Notes: a model not told the origin generated them from the letters alone. DNA of 64,000 nucleotides from Microbacterium sp. RU1D (GCF_900156435.1 NZ_FTPQ01000001.1:1488001-1552000); one strand, 5' to 3'. Shown: positions 42,154 to 51,123, counted from the first letter of the stretch. Program-made: numbers and translations.

Positions 42154-43560
42154 ATGTCGACCTTCGCGGGACTCCAGGTGGCCGCCTCCGGCCTCGCCGC
42201 CGCGCGCGCCGGCATGAACGTGACCGGGCAGAACATCGCCAACGAGACCACGACCGGGTACACCCGTCAGCGCATCGATCAGACGTCGGTGGCGGCTCCC
42301 GGCACCCTCACCGCGTGGGGGTCGGGCCTGAGCGTCGGTGGCGGGGTCGCGGTGACGGGGATCGCGCGGCTCGGCGACGAGGTGCTGGATGCACGCGTGC
42401 GCGACGCGCTGTCGGCATCCGGATTCTGGGCGACACGCGCCGCGGCGGCGGGCGCCGCAGAGGCCGTGCTCGCCGAGCCGACGAAAGACGGGCTGGCCGC
42501 GAACCTCAACCGTTTTTGGGCGGGATGGTCCGACCTGGCGAACACGCCCGAGCCCGCGGCGGCCCAGGTGGTCCTGACGAACGCCTCAGTGCTCGCCGCG
42601 CAGATCGCGTCGGGCTACGACACCGTGGTGGGGCAGTGGACCGACCTGCGCGCCCAGGTCGACCGGCAGATCGCCGACGTCAACGTCACCGCGGCCCAGG
42701 TCGCGACCCTGAACGGGCAGATCCGCACGGCTCTGCAGTCCGGGCGCTCCGCCAACGAGCTCATCGACCAGCGCAACGTGCTCGCCCAGCAGCTGTCCAC
42801 CGTCGTCGGCGCCACCGGGCGCCTCGAAGACGACGGCACGATGACGCTCCGCCTCGACGGCAACGCGCTGGTCGCGGGCGACTCCAGCCGCGCCCTGACC
42901 GTGACGGGACCGCGCGAGATGACCGATCCGACGCGCATGACCGTCTCGTGGACCGACCGCCCCGACGTCCCGGTCGCCGTGACCGGCGGGTCGGTCGGAG
43001 GTGCGCTGAGCGTGCTCGCGCCGGCATCCGAGGGCGGCACCCTGGCCGCCGTGGCCGACGCCTACAACGCGGTGGCGACCGCGCTCGCCACCGCCGTCAA
43101 CGGCATCCACCGATCCGGGCAGACCGCGACGGGCGCCGGCGGCGGGGATTTCTTCTCCCTGGATGCCACGGGCCCGGCCGCGCGCGGACTGCGGGTCGTC
43201 CCGACGGGTCTCGCTCAGCTCGCTCTCGCGGCCCCCGGAGCGGGGGCGCTGGACACCTCGATCGCCGACCGCATCTCCGTGCTCGGGACCTCCGCGACCG
43301 GTCCGTCGGCGACGTGGTCGAGCTTCGTGACCGGCTTCGGCGTCGCGGTCGGGGGAGACGTGCAGCGCGCCGACACGGCGGATCGCAGCGCCATCGCGGC
43401 GATCAGCGGGCAGCAGTCGCAGGCGTCGGTCGACGGCGACGAGGAGACGATCAACCTCCTCAAGTACCAGACCGCCTACCAGGCCGCGGCCCGCGTGCTG
43501 ACCGCGGTGGACGAAGCCCTCGACCTGCTCATCAACCGCGTCGGCCTCGTCGGCCGCTGA
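42154..43560 (+). CDS. flgK: Flagellar hook-associated protein 1
   Basis: A 468-residue FlgK. The N-terminal AASGLAAARAGMNVTGQNIA and the NETTTGYTRQRI segment are the rod/hook-family signature, and the C-terminal EETINLLKYQTAYQAAARVL is the matching helix. It is the first junction protein between hook and filament. It follows flgN by four bases. Confidence 0.94.
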   Translation: MSTFAGLQVAASGLAAARAGMNVTGQNIANETTTGYTRQRIDQTSVAAPGTLTAWGSGLSVGGGVAVTGIARLGDEVLDARVRDALSASGFWATRAAAAGAAEAVLAEPTKDGLAANLNRFWAGWSDLANTPEPAAAQVVLTNASVLAAQIASGYDTVVGQWTDLRAQVDRQIADVNVTAAQVATLNGQIRTALQSGRSANELIDQRNVLAQQLSTVVGATGRLEDDGTMTLRLDGNALVAGDSSRALTVTGPREMTDPTRMTVSWTDRPDVPVAVTGGSVGGALSVLAPASEGGTLAAVADAYNAVATALATAVNGIHRSGQTATGAGGGDFFSLDATGPAARGLRVVPTGLAQLALAAPGAGALDTSIADRISVLGTSATGPSATWSSFVTGFGVAVGGDVQRADTADRSAIAAISGQQSQASVDGDEETINLLKYQTAYQAAARVLTAVDEALDLLINRVGLVGR

Positions 43561-43574
43561 CTTCCGGAGTGGCC

Positions 43575-44462
43575 ATGATCGGACGCATCACCAGCAGCAC
43601 CGTCAATCAGCAGGCGCTGCGCACCCTGCAGGCCGGCCTCGCCGATCGGGCGCGGTTGCAGGACCAGGCGACCTCGCAACGCGCCATCCGCACCTCCAGC
43701 GACGATCCGGCGGCCGCGGCCGCGATCCTCGGGGTGCACGGCGAGCAGGCGCGGGTGTCGCAGTACGCCCGCAACATCAGCGACGGCCTCGCCTGGGTCA
43801 CCACCGCCGACACGGCGCTGGGGGCGAGCATCGATCTGCTCAACCGTGCGCGCGACCTCACCGCGCAGGGCGCCAACTCCGGGGCGTTGAGCGCGTCGGC
43901 CCGGGAGTCGATCGCCGCCGAGCTCGACAGCCTGAGCACCGAGCTGTTGGCGCAGGCGAACACGACGGTGCTCGGACGCACGGTCTTCGCGGGGACGGAC
44001 GACAGCGGTTCGGCCTTCGATGCGACGACGTTCGCGTTCTCCGGTGCCGGTGGCGCGGGGGTCGAGCGGCGCGTCTCCGACGGCGAGAAGGTGCGCGTGG
44101 ACCTCGACGGCGCGCAGGTCTTCGGAGAGGGTGCCGACAGCGTCTTCGCGGCGCTCCGCGGAATCGCGTCGGATCTGCGCGCGGGGGCGGAGGTCGGCCC
44201 GCGACTCGCGACGATCGACGCGCACCTGAAGGACCTCGCGACGGCCCGGGGTGTCGCCGGCGCCCGCCAGGCCCAGATCGAGAGGGCGTCCGCCGCGAAC
44301 ACCAGCGTCAGTGTCGACCTCGAGGCGCGCCGCGCCGAGGTCGAGAACGTCGACACCCTCGAGGTCTACATCGCGCTGCAGTCCGCCGAGCTCGTCTACC
44401 AATCCGCCCTGCAGGTGACGGCCAAGAGCCTGCAGACCAACCTCCTGGAGTTCCTGCGATGA
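43575..44462 (+). CDS. flgL: Flagellar hook-associated protein 3
   Basis: A 295-residue flagellin-like junction protein: MIGRITSSTVNQQALRTLQ and AIRTSSDDPAAAAAILG at the N-terminus, and a C-terminal helix (LEVYIALQSAELVYQSALQ). It sits between FlgK and flagellin in the mature filament. GGAG precedes the ATG, and the stop overlaps fliW. Confidence 0.93.
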   Translation: MIGRITSSTVNQQALRTLQAGLADRARLQDQATSQRAIRTSSDDPAAAAAILGVHGEQARVSQYARNISDGLAWVTTADTALGASIDLLNRARDLTAQGANSGALSASARESIAAELDSLSTELLAQANTTVLGRTVFAGTDDSGSAFDATTFAFSGAGGAGVERRVSDGEKVRVDLDGAQVFGEGADSVFAALRGIASDLRAGAEVGPRLATIDAHLKDLATARGVAGARQAQIERASAANTSVSVDLEARRAEVENVDTLEVYIALQSAELVYQSALQVTAKSLQTNLLEFLR

Positions 44463-44887
44463 CCACCGCGACGACGACCGCCACGAAGACCGCCGCCGGA
44501 ACCCCCGCGGAGGTCACCGACCTCGACGTCGAGTTCGCGGCATCCCTCCCGGGGCTCGGCCCGTTCACCGCCTTCCGTCTCGTGCGCATCGAGGGGGCCG
44601 AGGGGCTGTACGCGCTGCGCTCGACGGGTGACGAGGTGCGGGTGTTCCTCGTCGACCCCTCGACGGTGGTCGCGGACTACCACCCGCGCATCACCGCCGG
44701 GATGCGTGCCGAGATCGGCGCCGATGAGGATGCCGTCCGCATGCTCGTGGTGGCCAATCCCTCGGAGGAGGGGGTGTTCGTGAACCTGCGCGCGCCCATC
44801 CTCGTCAACGAGCGCACGGGAGCCGCGACGCAGATCATCTTCGAGGACACGTCGTATCCGTTGCGCGCGCAGCTCGGTGCGGCCTGA
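44459..44887 (+). CDS. fliW: Flagellar assembly factor FliW (CsrA antagonist)
   Basis: A 142-residue FliW: after a Thr/Ala-rich N-terminus of about 20 residues it shows LPGLGPFTAFRLVRIEGAEG, VFLVDPSTVVADY, MLVVANPSEEGVFVNLRAPI and the closing NERTGAATQIIFED, a family-defining pattern. FliW binds flagellin and, when flagellin is exported, binds CsrA and releases it from mRNA. Its position after flgL, one gene block from csrA, is the classic flgK-flgL-fliW-csrA neighbourhood in altered order. Confidence 0.9.
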   Translation: MTTATTTATKTAAGTPAEVTDLDVEFAASLPGLGPFTAFRLVRIEGAEGLYALRSTGDEVRVFLVDPSTVVADYHPRITAGMRAEIGADEDAVRMLVVANPSEEGVFVNLRAPILVNERTGAATQIIFEDTSYPLRAQLGAA

Positions 44888-45314
44888 TCGCCGACTCTTC
44901 GTGAGCCCCTCGCGCCGCGGAGGGAACCCGAACGGAAACAATCCCCCGCGCGGCGCCGTCAGGCGCTAGGATCATCACGAAAACGAGCAGAAACCGACCC
45001 AGCACCGCGACCCGAACGCGGTGTGCGCCCTCCCGAAGGGGCGCGGGGCGGAGTCAGCCCGCTGGAGGCGACCTCACTCCGAGGGGGCGACGGCGGCGAG
45101 CTCGGCGTCGCGCACGCGCCGCCGGACCGACCGTCCCGTTCGCGGAGACGGCCGCGTCGGCGGGCGACGACGCGTACCGCCGGCGTCTTCACCCGAAGGA
45201 TCCGAGTCCGCGTCGCAGCACGGTCCACCCGTCGTCCGTGATTGGCAACCCCGAGGCCGATCACGAGATCGACACATACGCTCGTTCACGAGCAAGAGCA
45301 ATGGATGGTGAGAT
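44888..45314 (+). other. Long spacer with operator-like element C and a 5' leader region for the HU-like gene
   Basis: No credible gene is visible. A -10-like TAGGAT (44967-44972) is followed after five bases by CGAAAACGAGCAGAAAC (44978-44994), the third copy of the 17-base element. A weaker version, CGTTCACGAGCAAGAGC, lies at 45283-45299, just before the HU-like gene. If transcription starts at the first copy, the mRNA leader is over 300 bases long and GC-rich enough to fold. Confidence 0.5.
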
Positions 45315-45653
45315 ATGCCTGTCACGAGGTCCGAAGAGCCCAAGGTGAGCAAGCGCGAGTTCGTCCAGCGAGTATCCAAGCGCGCGGGTCTGTCCCTGCG
45401 GACGACCCAGCTCGCCTACGACGCGATCTTCGAGGAGATCCTCGAGCTGGTCAACGCGGGCAACCGCGTCACCCTGACCGGGTTCGGCAAGTTCTACGCC
45501 CAACCGCACAAGGGGCACAACGTCGTCCTGAACATCCGCGCCGACGCCCACGCGCGCGGTCAGGTCGACGATTACGCGGTGCTGAAGTTCTCCGCGACCC
45601 GCGAGGTCAACAAGAAGGTGACCGTCCCGGCCCGCTCCCGCGAGGACGGATAG
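45315..45653 (+). CDS. HU-like DNA-binding protein, divergent
   Basis: A 112-residue protein with the HU/IHF fold: two N-terminal helices (SKREFVQRVSKRAGLSLRTT and AYDAIFEEILELVNAG), then NRVTLTGFGKFYAQPH. The DNA-binding arm differs from standard HU: the usual RNPxTG tip is replaced by HKGHNVVLNIRAD, and the C-terminus ends FSATREVNKKV. An N-terminal addition of about 12 residues precedes the fold. It could bend DNA at specific sites, and it shares the 17-base element with the sigma-factor gene. It is convergent with the AAA ATPase gene. Confidence 0.82.
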   Translation: MPVTRSEEPKVSKREFVQRVSKRAGLSLRTTQLAYDAIFEEILELVNAGNRVTLTGFGKFYAQPHKGHNVVLNIRADAHARGQVDDYAVLKFSATREVNKKVTVPARSREDG

Positions 45654-45658
45654 CCCGG

Positions 45659-45672
45659 AGCCCGCGAGGGCT
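45659..45672. terminator. Short GNRA-type hairpin between convergent genes
   Basis: AGCCC-GCGA-GGGCT at 45659-45672 in the 30-base gap between the HU-like and AAA ATPase stop codons. The stem is only five pairs, so termination would be partial. Confidence 0.35.
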
Positions 45673-45683
45673 GCCTGTCGTGG

Positions 45684-46769
45684 TCATCGATCGAACGAGT
45701 AGCTGGTCTGGCCGACGAGGGTGAGCGTAATGCGCGCGGGCAGCTCGTCGGGCAGTTCCTCGTCCTCGTCCATCGCGTCGATCGTGTGGACGGGGATCGA
45801 GATGCTCCCGTCGTCCTCGAACACGACGTCCCGCGGGGCGAAGGAGAAGAACAGCGCGCGCTGCGTGCCGCGCAGTTCGATCGTGCGCTGTACGTCGCTG
45901 CGCTCGTGCAGGTTGAGCACCGACTCGTCGGCCAGGACGGTCCCGTCGAGGTACTTCGCCTCGACGCGGTAGGTGCTCGGTTCGATCGCCTTGATGTTGA
46001 GGTCCTCCACGATCTCCGAGAACTTCGCCTCGGGGTGGTTCATCTCGAAGGCGATCGCGCGCAGGTGATCGTACGTGAGGTTCACCCGGCGCGAGAACAG
46101 CGCAGCGTTCTCGACCTCCGACGCCGCGGCGTGCGGCGCCTGGTCGGCGAGGTACTCCCGCACTTCGTCCGGGCCCGGGTAGTCGAACCGCATGTGGTAG
46201 TGGAAGCGGCCCGGCCGATTGACGATGTAATGGCTGACGTCCTGCACGTCGTTGACCGTCACGCAGTAGATGCGTCGGACCGACGACATGCCGTCGAAGA
46301 GCGTGAGGAACTGGTTCTGGCGGTTCGGCTCCGCGAGGTGGCCACGACCGGATGCGAAGACCTTCTCGAACTCGTCGAAGATGACGAGGCATTCGTCGAG
46401 GGTGTCGAGGAAGTCCACGATGCCGTCGGCGTCCTCGGTCACGAGCACCACGGGGAGCCCCTGCGCGATCGCCCGTTCCGCCACCATGCGCAGGAACATC
46501 GACTTGCCCTGCCCCTTGTTGCCCGAGAGCATCACGCCCAGGTTGCGGTCGAGTCGGGCATAGGTGCGGAAGATCTTGTCGACCTTCGCCTCGCGTTGTC
46601 CGTAGACCTTCTCCGCACCGACCGCGAGATCCGCCGTGCGCACGAGGCTGAAACCCTCTTTGCTGCTGAAACGCACGCGATAGGTGCCCAGGGGAAGGCG
46701 GTCGTGAGCCTTCACGGCGGAATCGTAGACCCGGACCTGACCGCCGGTCTCGATGTAAGTGCTGCTCAC
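45684..46769 (-). CDS. AAA-family ATPase of a phage-associated type
   Basis: A 361-residue protein. An N-terminal beta-rich domain of about 60 residues (TYRVRFSSKEGFSLVRTADL) leads to an AAA core with Walker A GNKGQGKS (83-90), Walker B CLVIFDEFE (127-135), a VTVNDVQD sensor stretch and NRPGRFHYHMRFDYP (arginine-finger region). A C-terminal beta-rich tail of about 90 residues follows. I recognise this domain arrangement mostly from tailed-phage proteins. No other phage genes are nearby, so it may be a domesticated or recently arrived gene. The GTG start has GAGGAG nine bases upstream. Confidence 0.75.
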   Translation of the reverse strand: MSSTYIETGGQVRVYDSAVKAHDRLPLGTYRVRFSSKEGFSLVRTADLAVGAEKVYGQREAKVDKIFRTYARLDRNLGVMLSGNKGQGKSMFLRMVAERAIAQGLPVVLVTEDADGIVDFLDTLDECLVIFDEFEKVFASGRGHLAEPNRQNQFLTLFDGMSSVRRIYCVTVNDVQDVSHYIVNRPGRFHYHMRFDYPGPDEVREYLADQAPHAAASEVENAALFSRRVNLTYDHLRAIAFEMNHPEAKFSEIVEDLNIKAIEPSTYRVEAKYLDGTVLADESVLNLHERSDVQRTIELRGTQRALFFSFAPRDVVFEDDGSISIPVHTIDAMDEDEELPDELPARITLTLVGQTSYSFDR

Positions 46770-47115
46770 GTGGTCGTGCTCCTCTAGGGGGGAAGGGGCG
46801 TTCCGAAAGGGCTGTCAATACCCTAAGAATGAGATGAGTACTTTCTAATGTAAGCCTTGGTGGGCGCGCCGCGAGACCATTCGCGGTAAAGGAATGCGGG
46901 ACGGCGCGTTGCCGAGTCGGCGGAGCGCGGGGGGCGCGAATCGACTCGAAAAAGAGAGGAAACGCGGCGACGCCGGGAACGGGCCGAGTGGCGCGGCCGA
47001 CGATGCGGATAATTCCGCGAGACTTCCCGGCGAGATGCGGCGTGATGAACGAAGAAGATGGATCGATTGACGAGGGGCGGCGACCGGATGACGCGCGACG
47101 ACCCCTGGGGGGCCC
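46770..47115. other. AT-richer spacer with promoter of the AAA ATPase gene
   Basis: No gene is seen. On the minus strand TTAGAA and TAGGGT are 17 bases apart at about 46821-46849, a plausible promoter for the ATPase gene. The stretch around 46815-47050 is clearly less GC-rich than the rest of the window, consistent with transferred DNA or with a large regulatory region. Confidence 0.45.
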
Positions 47116-47664
47116 ATGCACGATGACGCCGATATCGGAGCGACGGCGCTCCACCTCACCGTCCGGGTCGACGCGCGACGGGTCGAGCCGGAGGTCTGGC
47201 ACGCGGTCATCCGCTCTGGAGATGAGACGGACCCGGGCGCGCGTGTCCTGACGGCCGCGACGCTCCACCGCGTCCATTACGCCGACCCGTCGTGGGCCGA
47301 ACAGCTGCGGGAGGCCGTGCCCGACCTGTCGTCGATCGGATCCGCGTTCGCGGATCGCGAGCTGATCTCGATGATCGACGAGTCGTCGCTGTTCACCGAC
47401 AGCCTGTGCGTGATCTCCTCCGTCGACGTCGACGACGCCGCCGTCGGATCGCTCGTGAGTCACGCGCTCGTGCGCGGTGTCGCGCGCGTCTTCGACGGCG
47501 ACACGATCGCCATCCTGCTCGCGGGGGCGTTCCCGCCTTCGGCCGGCGGGCCGGTGGTCGATCCCGCCGATCTGGCCGCCCGTCGGGCCCACTGGGCGAG
47601 CATCGGCTTCGTCGACATCCCCGGAACCGCGGCGATGCTGCTCCCCGTGGGCTCACGCCCGTAG
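47116..47664 (+). CDS. Hypothetical protein, possibly GNAT-like
   Basis: A 182-residue protein I do not firmly recognise. It starts beta-rich (LHLTVRVDARRVEPEVWHAV). The middle (LCVISSVDVDD, then LVSHALVRGVARVF) and the end (RRAHWASIGFVDIPGTAAMLL) recall the last strands of a GNAT acetyltransferase, but the acetyl-CoA loop is not clear. It is divergent from the AAA ATPase and may belong to the same small island. Confidence 0.5.
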   Translation: MHDDADIGATALHLTVRVDARRVEPEVWHAVIRSGDETDPGARVLTAATLHRVHYADPSWAEQLREAVPDLSSIGSAFADRELISMIDESSLFTDSLCVISSVDVDDAAVGSLVSHALVRGVARVFDGDTIAILLAGAFPPSAGGPVVDPADLAARRAHWASIGFVDIPGTAAMLLPVGSRP

Positions 47665-47744
47665 GGGCGCCCACGCCTGCGTCGTCGGCGGGAGCGGTAT
47701 CCCCTGCGCTCTAGGGTGGGGGAGACGATGAGAGGGGCCCGCGA

Positions 47745-48230
47745 GTGGCTGACGAACGCGAACGGTTGAGCTGGGACGACTTCGGGGTCGCGACGAGGGA
47801 TATCTCCCGCGCGATCGTCGCCGACGGATTCCACCCCGAGGTGGTCGTGGCCATCGCGCGCGGAGGTCTGCTGCCCGGCGGGGCGATCGCCTACGGTCTG
47901 GGCGTGAAGAACTGCGGTGCGCTGAACGTCGAGTTCTACACCGGTGTCGGCACGGTGCTCGATGCCCCCGAGGTGCTGCCCCCGGCCCTGGACCTGTCGT
48001 ATCTGACGGGACGTCGCGTGCTGCTCGTCGATGACGTCGCCGACAGCGGCCGCACCCTCGATCTGGCCATCAAGCTGCTCGATCGTCACGGAGCCGAGGC
48101 GCGCTCGGCCGTGATCTACACCAAGCCGACCACCGTGGTGCAGCCCGACTACGCCTGGAAGGACACCTCGCTCTGGATCGACTTCCCGTGGTCGCACCAG
48201 GGGTCGGTGCACGAAGAAGACGCCGCGTGA
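47745..48230 (+). CDS. Phosphoribosyltransferase family protein
   Basis: A 161-residue type I PRTase. The PRPP-binding motif [14 protein letters not shown] is near residues 89-102, and [20 protein letters not shown] is the N-terminal PPi-binding loop region. It resembles xanthine/hypoxanthine-type small PRTases (Gpt-like); the exact base is not assigned. A -10 (TAGGGT at 47713) and a purine-rich stretch precede the GTG start. The stop overlaps the uracil-DNA glycosylase start, so the two genes form a nucleobase salvage/repair pair. Confidence 0.8.
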   Translation: MADERERLSWDDFGVATRDISRAIVADGFHPEVVVAIARGGLLPGGAIAYGLGVKNCGALNVEFYTGVGTVLDAPEVLPPALDLSYLTGRRVLLVDDVADSGRTLDLAIKLLDRHGAEARSAVIYTKPTTVVQPDYAWKDTSLWIDFPWSHQGSVHEEDAA

Positions 48231-48913
48231 CGGCGAAGTCGCTGGCCGGACTGGCGGATGCCGGGCTGATCGACGCTTCGTGGGTGCAGCCCCTCGCCCC
48301 GGTCGCCGATGACATCGCGGCGCTGGGCGAGCGCCTGCGCGCCGAGGGAGCGCCCTATCTCCCGGCCGGAGATCTCGTGCTGCGGGCCTTCCGCACTCCG
48401 CTCGAGGCGGTTCGCGTCCTCATCGTGGGGCAGGACCCCTACCCGACCCCCGGGCACCCGATCGGCCTGTCGTTCGCGGTCGACCCGCACGTGCGGCCGC
48501 TCCCGCGGAGCCTCGCCAACATCTACCGCGAACTGCACGACGACCTCGGTATCGCCCCCGCGCCGCACGGCGACCTGTCGGCCTGGTCGGCGCAGGGCGT
48601 CATGCTGCTCAACAGGGTGCTGACCGTGGCCCCGGGGCAACCGGCATCCCACCGCGGCTGGGGATGGGAGCGGGTGACCGAGCACGCCATCCGGGTGCTC
48701 GTCGCGCGCGATCGGCCGCTGGTCGCCGTGCTCTGGGGAAGGGATGCCATGAACCTGGCGCCCCTGCTCGGCTCGACGGCGACCGTGTCGTCGCCGCACC
48801 CCTCGCCGTTGTCGGCGAGCCGCGGCTTCTTCGGCTCGCGTCCGTTCTCGCAGGTCAACGCCCTGCTGGAGCAGCAGGGGGCGAATGCCGTGGACTGGCG
48901 GATCCCGGCCTGA
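48227..48913 (+). CDS. ung: Uracil-DNA glycosylase, family 1
   Basis: A 228-residue UDG that excises uracil from DNA. GQDPYP (68-73) is the water-activating loop, PIGLSFAVD follows, MLLNRVLTV is the uracil-recognition stretch, and [13 protein letters not shown] is the DNA-intercalation loop with the catalytic histidine. GTG 48227 overlaps the upstream stop (GTGA). Confidence 0.95.
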   Translation: MTAKSLAGLADAGLIDASWVQPLAPVADDIAALGERLRAEGAPYLPAGDLVLRAFRTPLEAVRVLIVGQDPYPTPGHPIGLSFAVDPHVRPLPRSLANIYRELHDDLGIAPAPHGDLSAWSAQGVMLLNRVLTVAPGQPASHRGWGWERVTEHAIRVLVARDRPLVAVLWGRDAMNLAPLLGSTATVSSPHPSPLSASRGFFGSRPFSQVNALLEQQGANAVDWRIPA

Positions 48914-48968
48914 GGACGGCGCGCCGTCGGCGCGGACGGCGGACACACGCCGGAAACCGACGCGCCCG

Positions 48969-48974
48969 TAGAGT
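48969..48974 (+). promoter_or_regulatory. -10 hexamer for leaderless GNAT gene
   Basis: TAGAGT ends six bases before the GTG at 48981, as at the other leaderless candidates. Confidence 0.45.
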
Positions 48975-48980
48975 GGCGGG

Positions 48981-49592
48981 GTGCTGGAAGAGGAGTACGA
49001 GAAGAGCCGTCGGCGGCTGCCCGCTCATCTGCGGCGCGCGCCCGAACCCGAGCGGCCGTTCTCGTTCGAGATCCGCCCGGCCACGGAGGCCGACATCCCC
49101 GACATCCGCGAGATATACAACTACTACGTGCGCAATTCCGTGGTGACCTTCGACGAGAAGGCCTGGTCGATCGCCAAGTGGCGCGACAAGTTCGCCACCC
49201 TGCACAAGCTCGGTCTCCCCTTCCTCGTCGCCCAGTCGCCCAGCGGCCAGATCCTCGGCTACGCGCTCGTTCAGCCCTGGCAGTCGAAGTCGGCCTACCG
49301 GTATACGGTCGAGAACTCGATCTACCTGGGGCAGGCGGCGGCGGGCAAGGGTCTCGGCCGGGCGCTGCTGGAGGCGCTCATCGGCGCGTGTCAGGACCTC
49401 GGCATCCGCGAGATGGTCGCCGCCATCAGCGACAAGGGCGCCGACGCCTCGATCGCCCTGCACGAGAAGCTCGGGTTCACCGAGGTGGGCCGGATGGGAC
49501 GCGTGGGCTTCAAGTTCGGGCGCTGGCTCGGCGTGGTCTACCTGCAGAAGAGCATCCCGTCGAAGAAGAAGCGGCGGAAACTGTTCGGCTGA
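48981..49592 (+). CDS. GNAT-family N-acetyltransferase (phosphinothricin acetyltransferase-like)
   Basis: A 203-residue acetyltransferase. After a charged N-terminal extension of about 30 residues, IRPATEADIPDIREIYNYYV and TFDEKAWSIAKW match the Pat/YncA-type group, and GKGLGRALLEALI is the acetyl-CoA loop. HEKLGFTEVGRMGRVGFKFG completes the fold. The C-terminus is lysine-rich (SKKKRRKLFG). Typical substrates are amino-acid analogues such as phosphinothricin or methionine derivatives. Confidence 0.82.
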   Translation: MLEEEYEKSRRRLPAHLRRAPEPERPFSFEIRPATEADIPDIREIYNYYVRNSVVTFDEKAWSIAKWRDKFATLHKLGLPFLVAQSPSGQILGYALVQPWQSKSAYRYTVENSIYLGQAAAGKGLGRALLEALIGACQDLGIREMVAAISDKGADASIALHEKLGFTEVGRMGRVGFKFGRWLGVVYLQKSIPSKKKRRKLFG

Positions 49593-49625
49593 ACGGTGCC
49601 GCGAACCGGTCGCGGCGCTGCGCGG

Positions 49626-49961
49626 TCAGCGCGCCGACGGCTGCTCCGCTGCGACGCGACGCACTTCGTCGACGAGCGCGCGCCACGGCCCGTCGATCTG
49701 GCCGTCGCCGAGGCGGGCGCGATGCACGGCGGTGTCGCCCCGGTGCACCTCGATCCGCCATTGATATCTGTCGGCTCCTGTCGGGGGCGCCGGTGCGGCG
49801 TCCCACGGGCAGCTTTCGACGAGCTCCCGCCAGTGCGGTTCGCGTTCGGGCGCGGCTTCGGCGCGCCACTGCTTCGACAGGCCCGCGATACCGCCAGAGC
49901 GCACCACGACGACGATGAGACGCCCGTCGTCATCGACGGTGTCGGTGTCAGGCTGCGGCAT
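49626..49961 (-). CDS. Emfourin-like protealysin inhibitor
   Basis: A 111-residue protein with the pattern of emfourin, a small inhibitor of protealysin-like M4 proteases: GRLIVVVVRSGGIAGLSKQW near the N-terminus, WRELVESCPW in the middle, and YQWRIEVHRGDTAVHRARL toward the end. The gene lies directly downstream of the M4 protease gene and overlaps it by 14 bp, which supports the pairing. Confidence 0.8.
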   Translation of the reverse strand: MPQPDTDTVDDDGRLIVVVVRSGGIAGLSKQWRAEAAPEREPHWRELVESCPWDAAPAPPTGADRYQWRIEVHRGDTAVHRARLGDGQIDGPWRALVDEVRRVAAEQPSAR

Positions 49962-51006
49962 CCTTCACGACGCCGACGCCGGCCCATGCGGCGCGGACGG
50001 CGGCGACCTCCTCGGAATCCTCACCGTACTCCGTGGCGGCGGTACGCAGAGTCGCCGACGCGAAGGCGAGGAAGTCGGCCGTCGGTGAGAGCAGACCGCC
50101 GGTGAGGGTGCGGTACCAGATGAGGCCCGCGCGTTCCCACGCGAAACCGCCCAGCGCGGTCGCCGCGAGGAAGAAGGCCCGGTTGGGGATGCCGGAGTTG
50201 ATGTGCACGCCGCCGTTGTCGTCTTCCGTCTCGACGTAGTCGCGCATGTGCCCGGGCTGCGGGTCTTTCCCGAGCACGTCGTCGTCGTAGGCGGTGCCCG
50301 GTGCCTTCATCGACCGCAAAGCGTCGCCCTGGACGGCGGCGGCGAAGATGCCCTCGCCGATCAGCCATGAGGCTTCGTCTGCCCGCTGGCCGAGGTGATG
50401 CTGTTCCGCGAGAGCGCCGAACACGTCGGACAGCGACTCGTTGAGGGCTCCCGACTGCCCCTGGTACTCGAGCCCGCCCGCGGCCTCGGTGACGCCGTGC
50501 CCGAGTTCATGGGCGATGACGCTGAGCGAACGCGTGAAACCGACGAACACGTCGCCGTCGCCGTCGCCGAACACCATCCGTTCGCCGTTCCAGAACGCGT
50601 TGTCGTAGTCGTCGCCGTAGTGCACCGTGGCCAGGAGCGACCCGCCCGACGCGTCGATGCCGTCGCGGGCGAAGGCGTCCCAGAAGAAGTCGTAGGTCTC
50701 GCCCAGTCCGTCGTAGGCCTCGTCGACGGCGCTGTCGCCCGTGGGGGCGTCGTCTTCGCTGCGCACGCGACGCCCCGGCAGATTCTCGGTGTTGGCGGCG
50801 TCGGAGACGATGCGATCGGGGGCCGGTCCGGTTTCGGCGATCAGGGCGTCGCCTTCGATCGAGAGGCGCAGGCGCGTGCGCGTGGGCCGCGGTGGGCGCG
50901 GCAGGGCCAGGGTCTTCCGCGCCGCGGCGGCCGCCCGCGCGAGGCGGGGGTCGTCGGTCTGCGCGAGACGGTCGAGCAGGAACGGGGGGACGATACCGGG
51001 GGTCAT
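49948..51006 (-). CDS. M4-family (protealysin-like) metallopeptidase
   Basis: A 352-residue thermolysin-family protease. HELGH at 166-170 supplies two zinc ligands and the catalytic glutamate, and E190 in [12 protein letters not shown] is the third ligand; [13 protein letters not shown] carries the substrate region. There is no signal peptide. The short N-terminus with [12 protein letters not shown] matches the protealysin-type propeptide with its PP motif. It is probably an intracellular proenzyme kept in check by the emfourin-like protein encoded next to it. Confidence 0.88.
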   Translation of the reverse strand: MTPGIVPPFLLDRLAQTDDPRLARAAAAARKTLALPRPPRPTRTRLRLSIEGDALIAETGPAPDRIVSDAANTENLPGRRVRSEDDAPTGDSAVDEAYDGLGETYDFFWDAFARDGIDASGGSLLATVHYGDDYDNAFWNGERMVFGDGDGDVFVGFTRSLSVIAHELGHGVTEAAGGLEYQGQSGALNESLSDVFGALAEQHHLGQRADEASWLIGEGIFAAAVQGDALRSMKAPGTAYDDDVLGKDPQPGHMRDYVETEDDNGGVHINSGIPNRAFFLAATALGGFAWERAGLIWYRTLTGGLLSPTADFLAFASATLRTAATEYGEDSEEVAAVRAAWAGVGVVKDAAA

Positions 51007-51123
51007 GGGGCGAGGCTAACGCCGACCTCCGACATCGCGGCATCCCTTGTGGGCGACCTGGGGGCGGATTCCCACTCGAGACGGGCAGGGGAGGAGCCTC
51101 GGACGGGAGTCCGGGGCGGGGCC

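Noticed and set aside
44978..45314. Small open frames in the HU leader (for example 45021-45311)
   Set aside because: They overlap each other in several frames, lack ribosome binding sites and have Arg/Ser-rich composition typical of chance frames.
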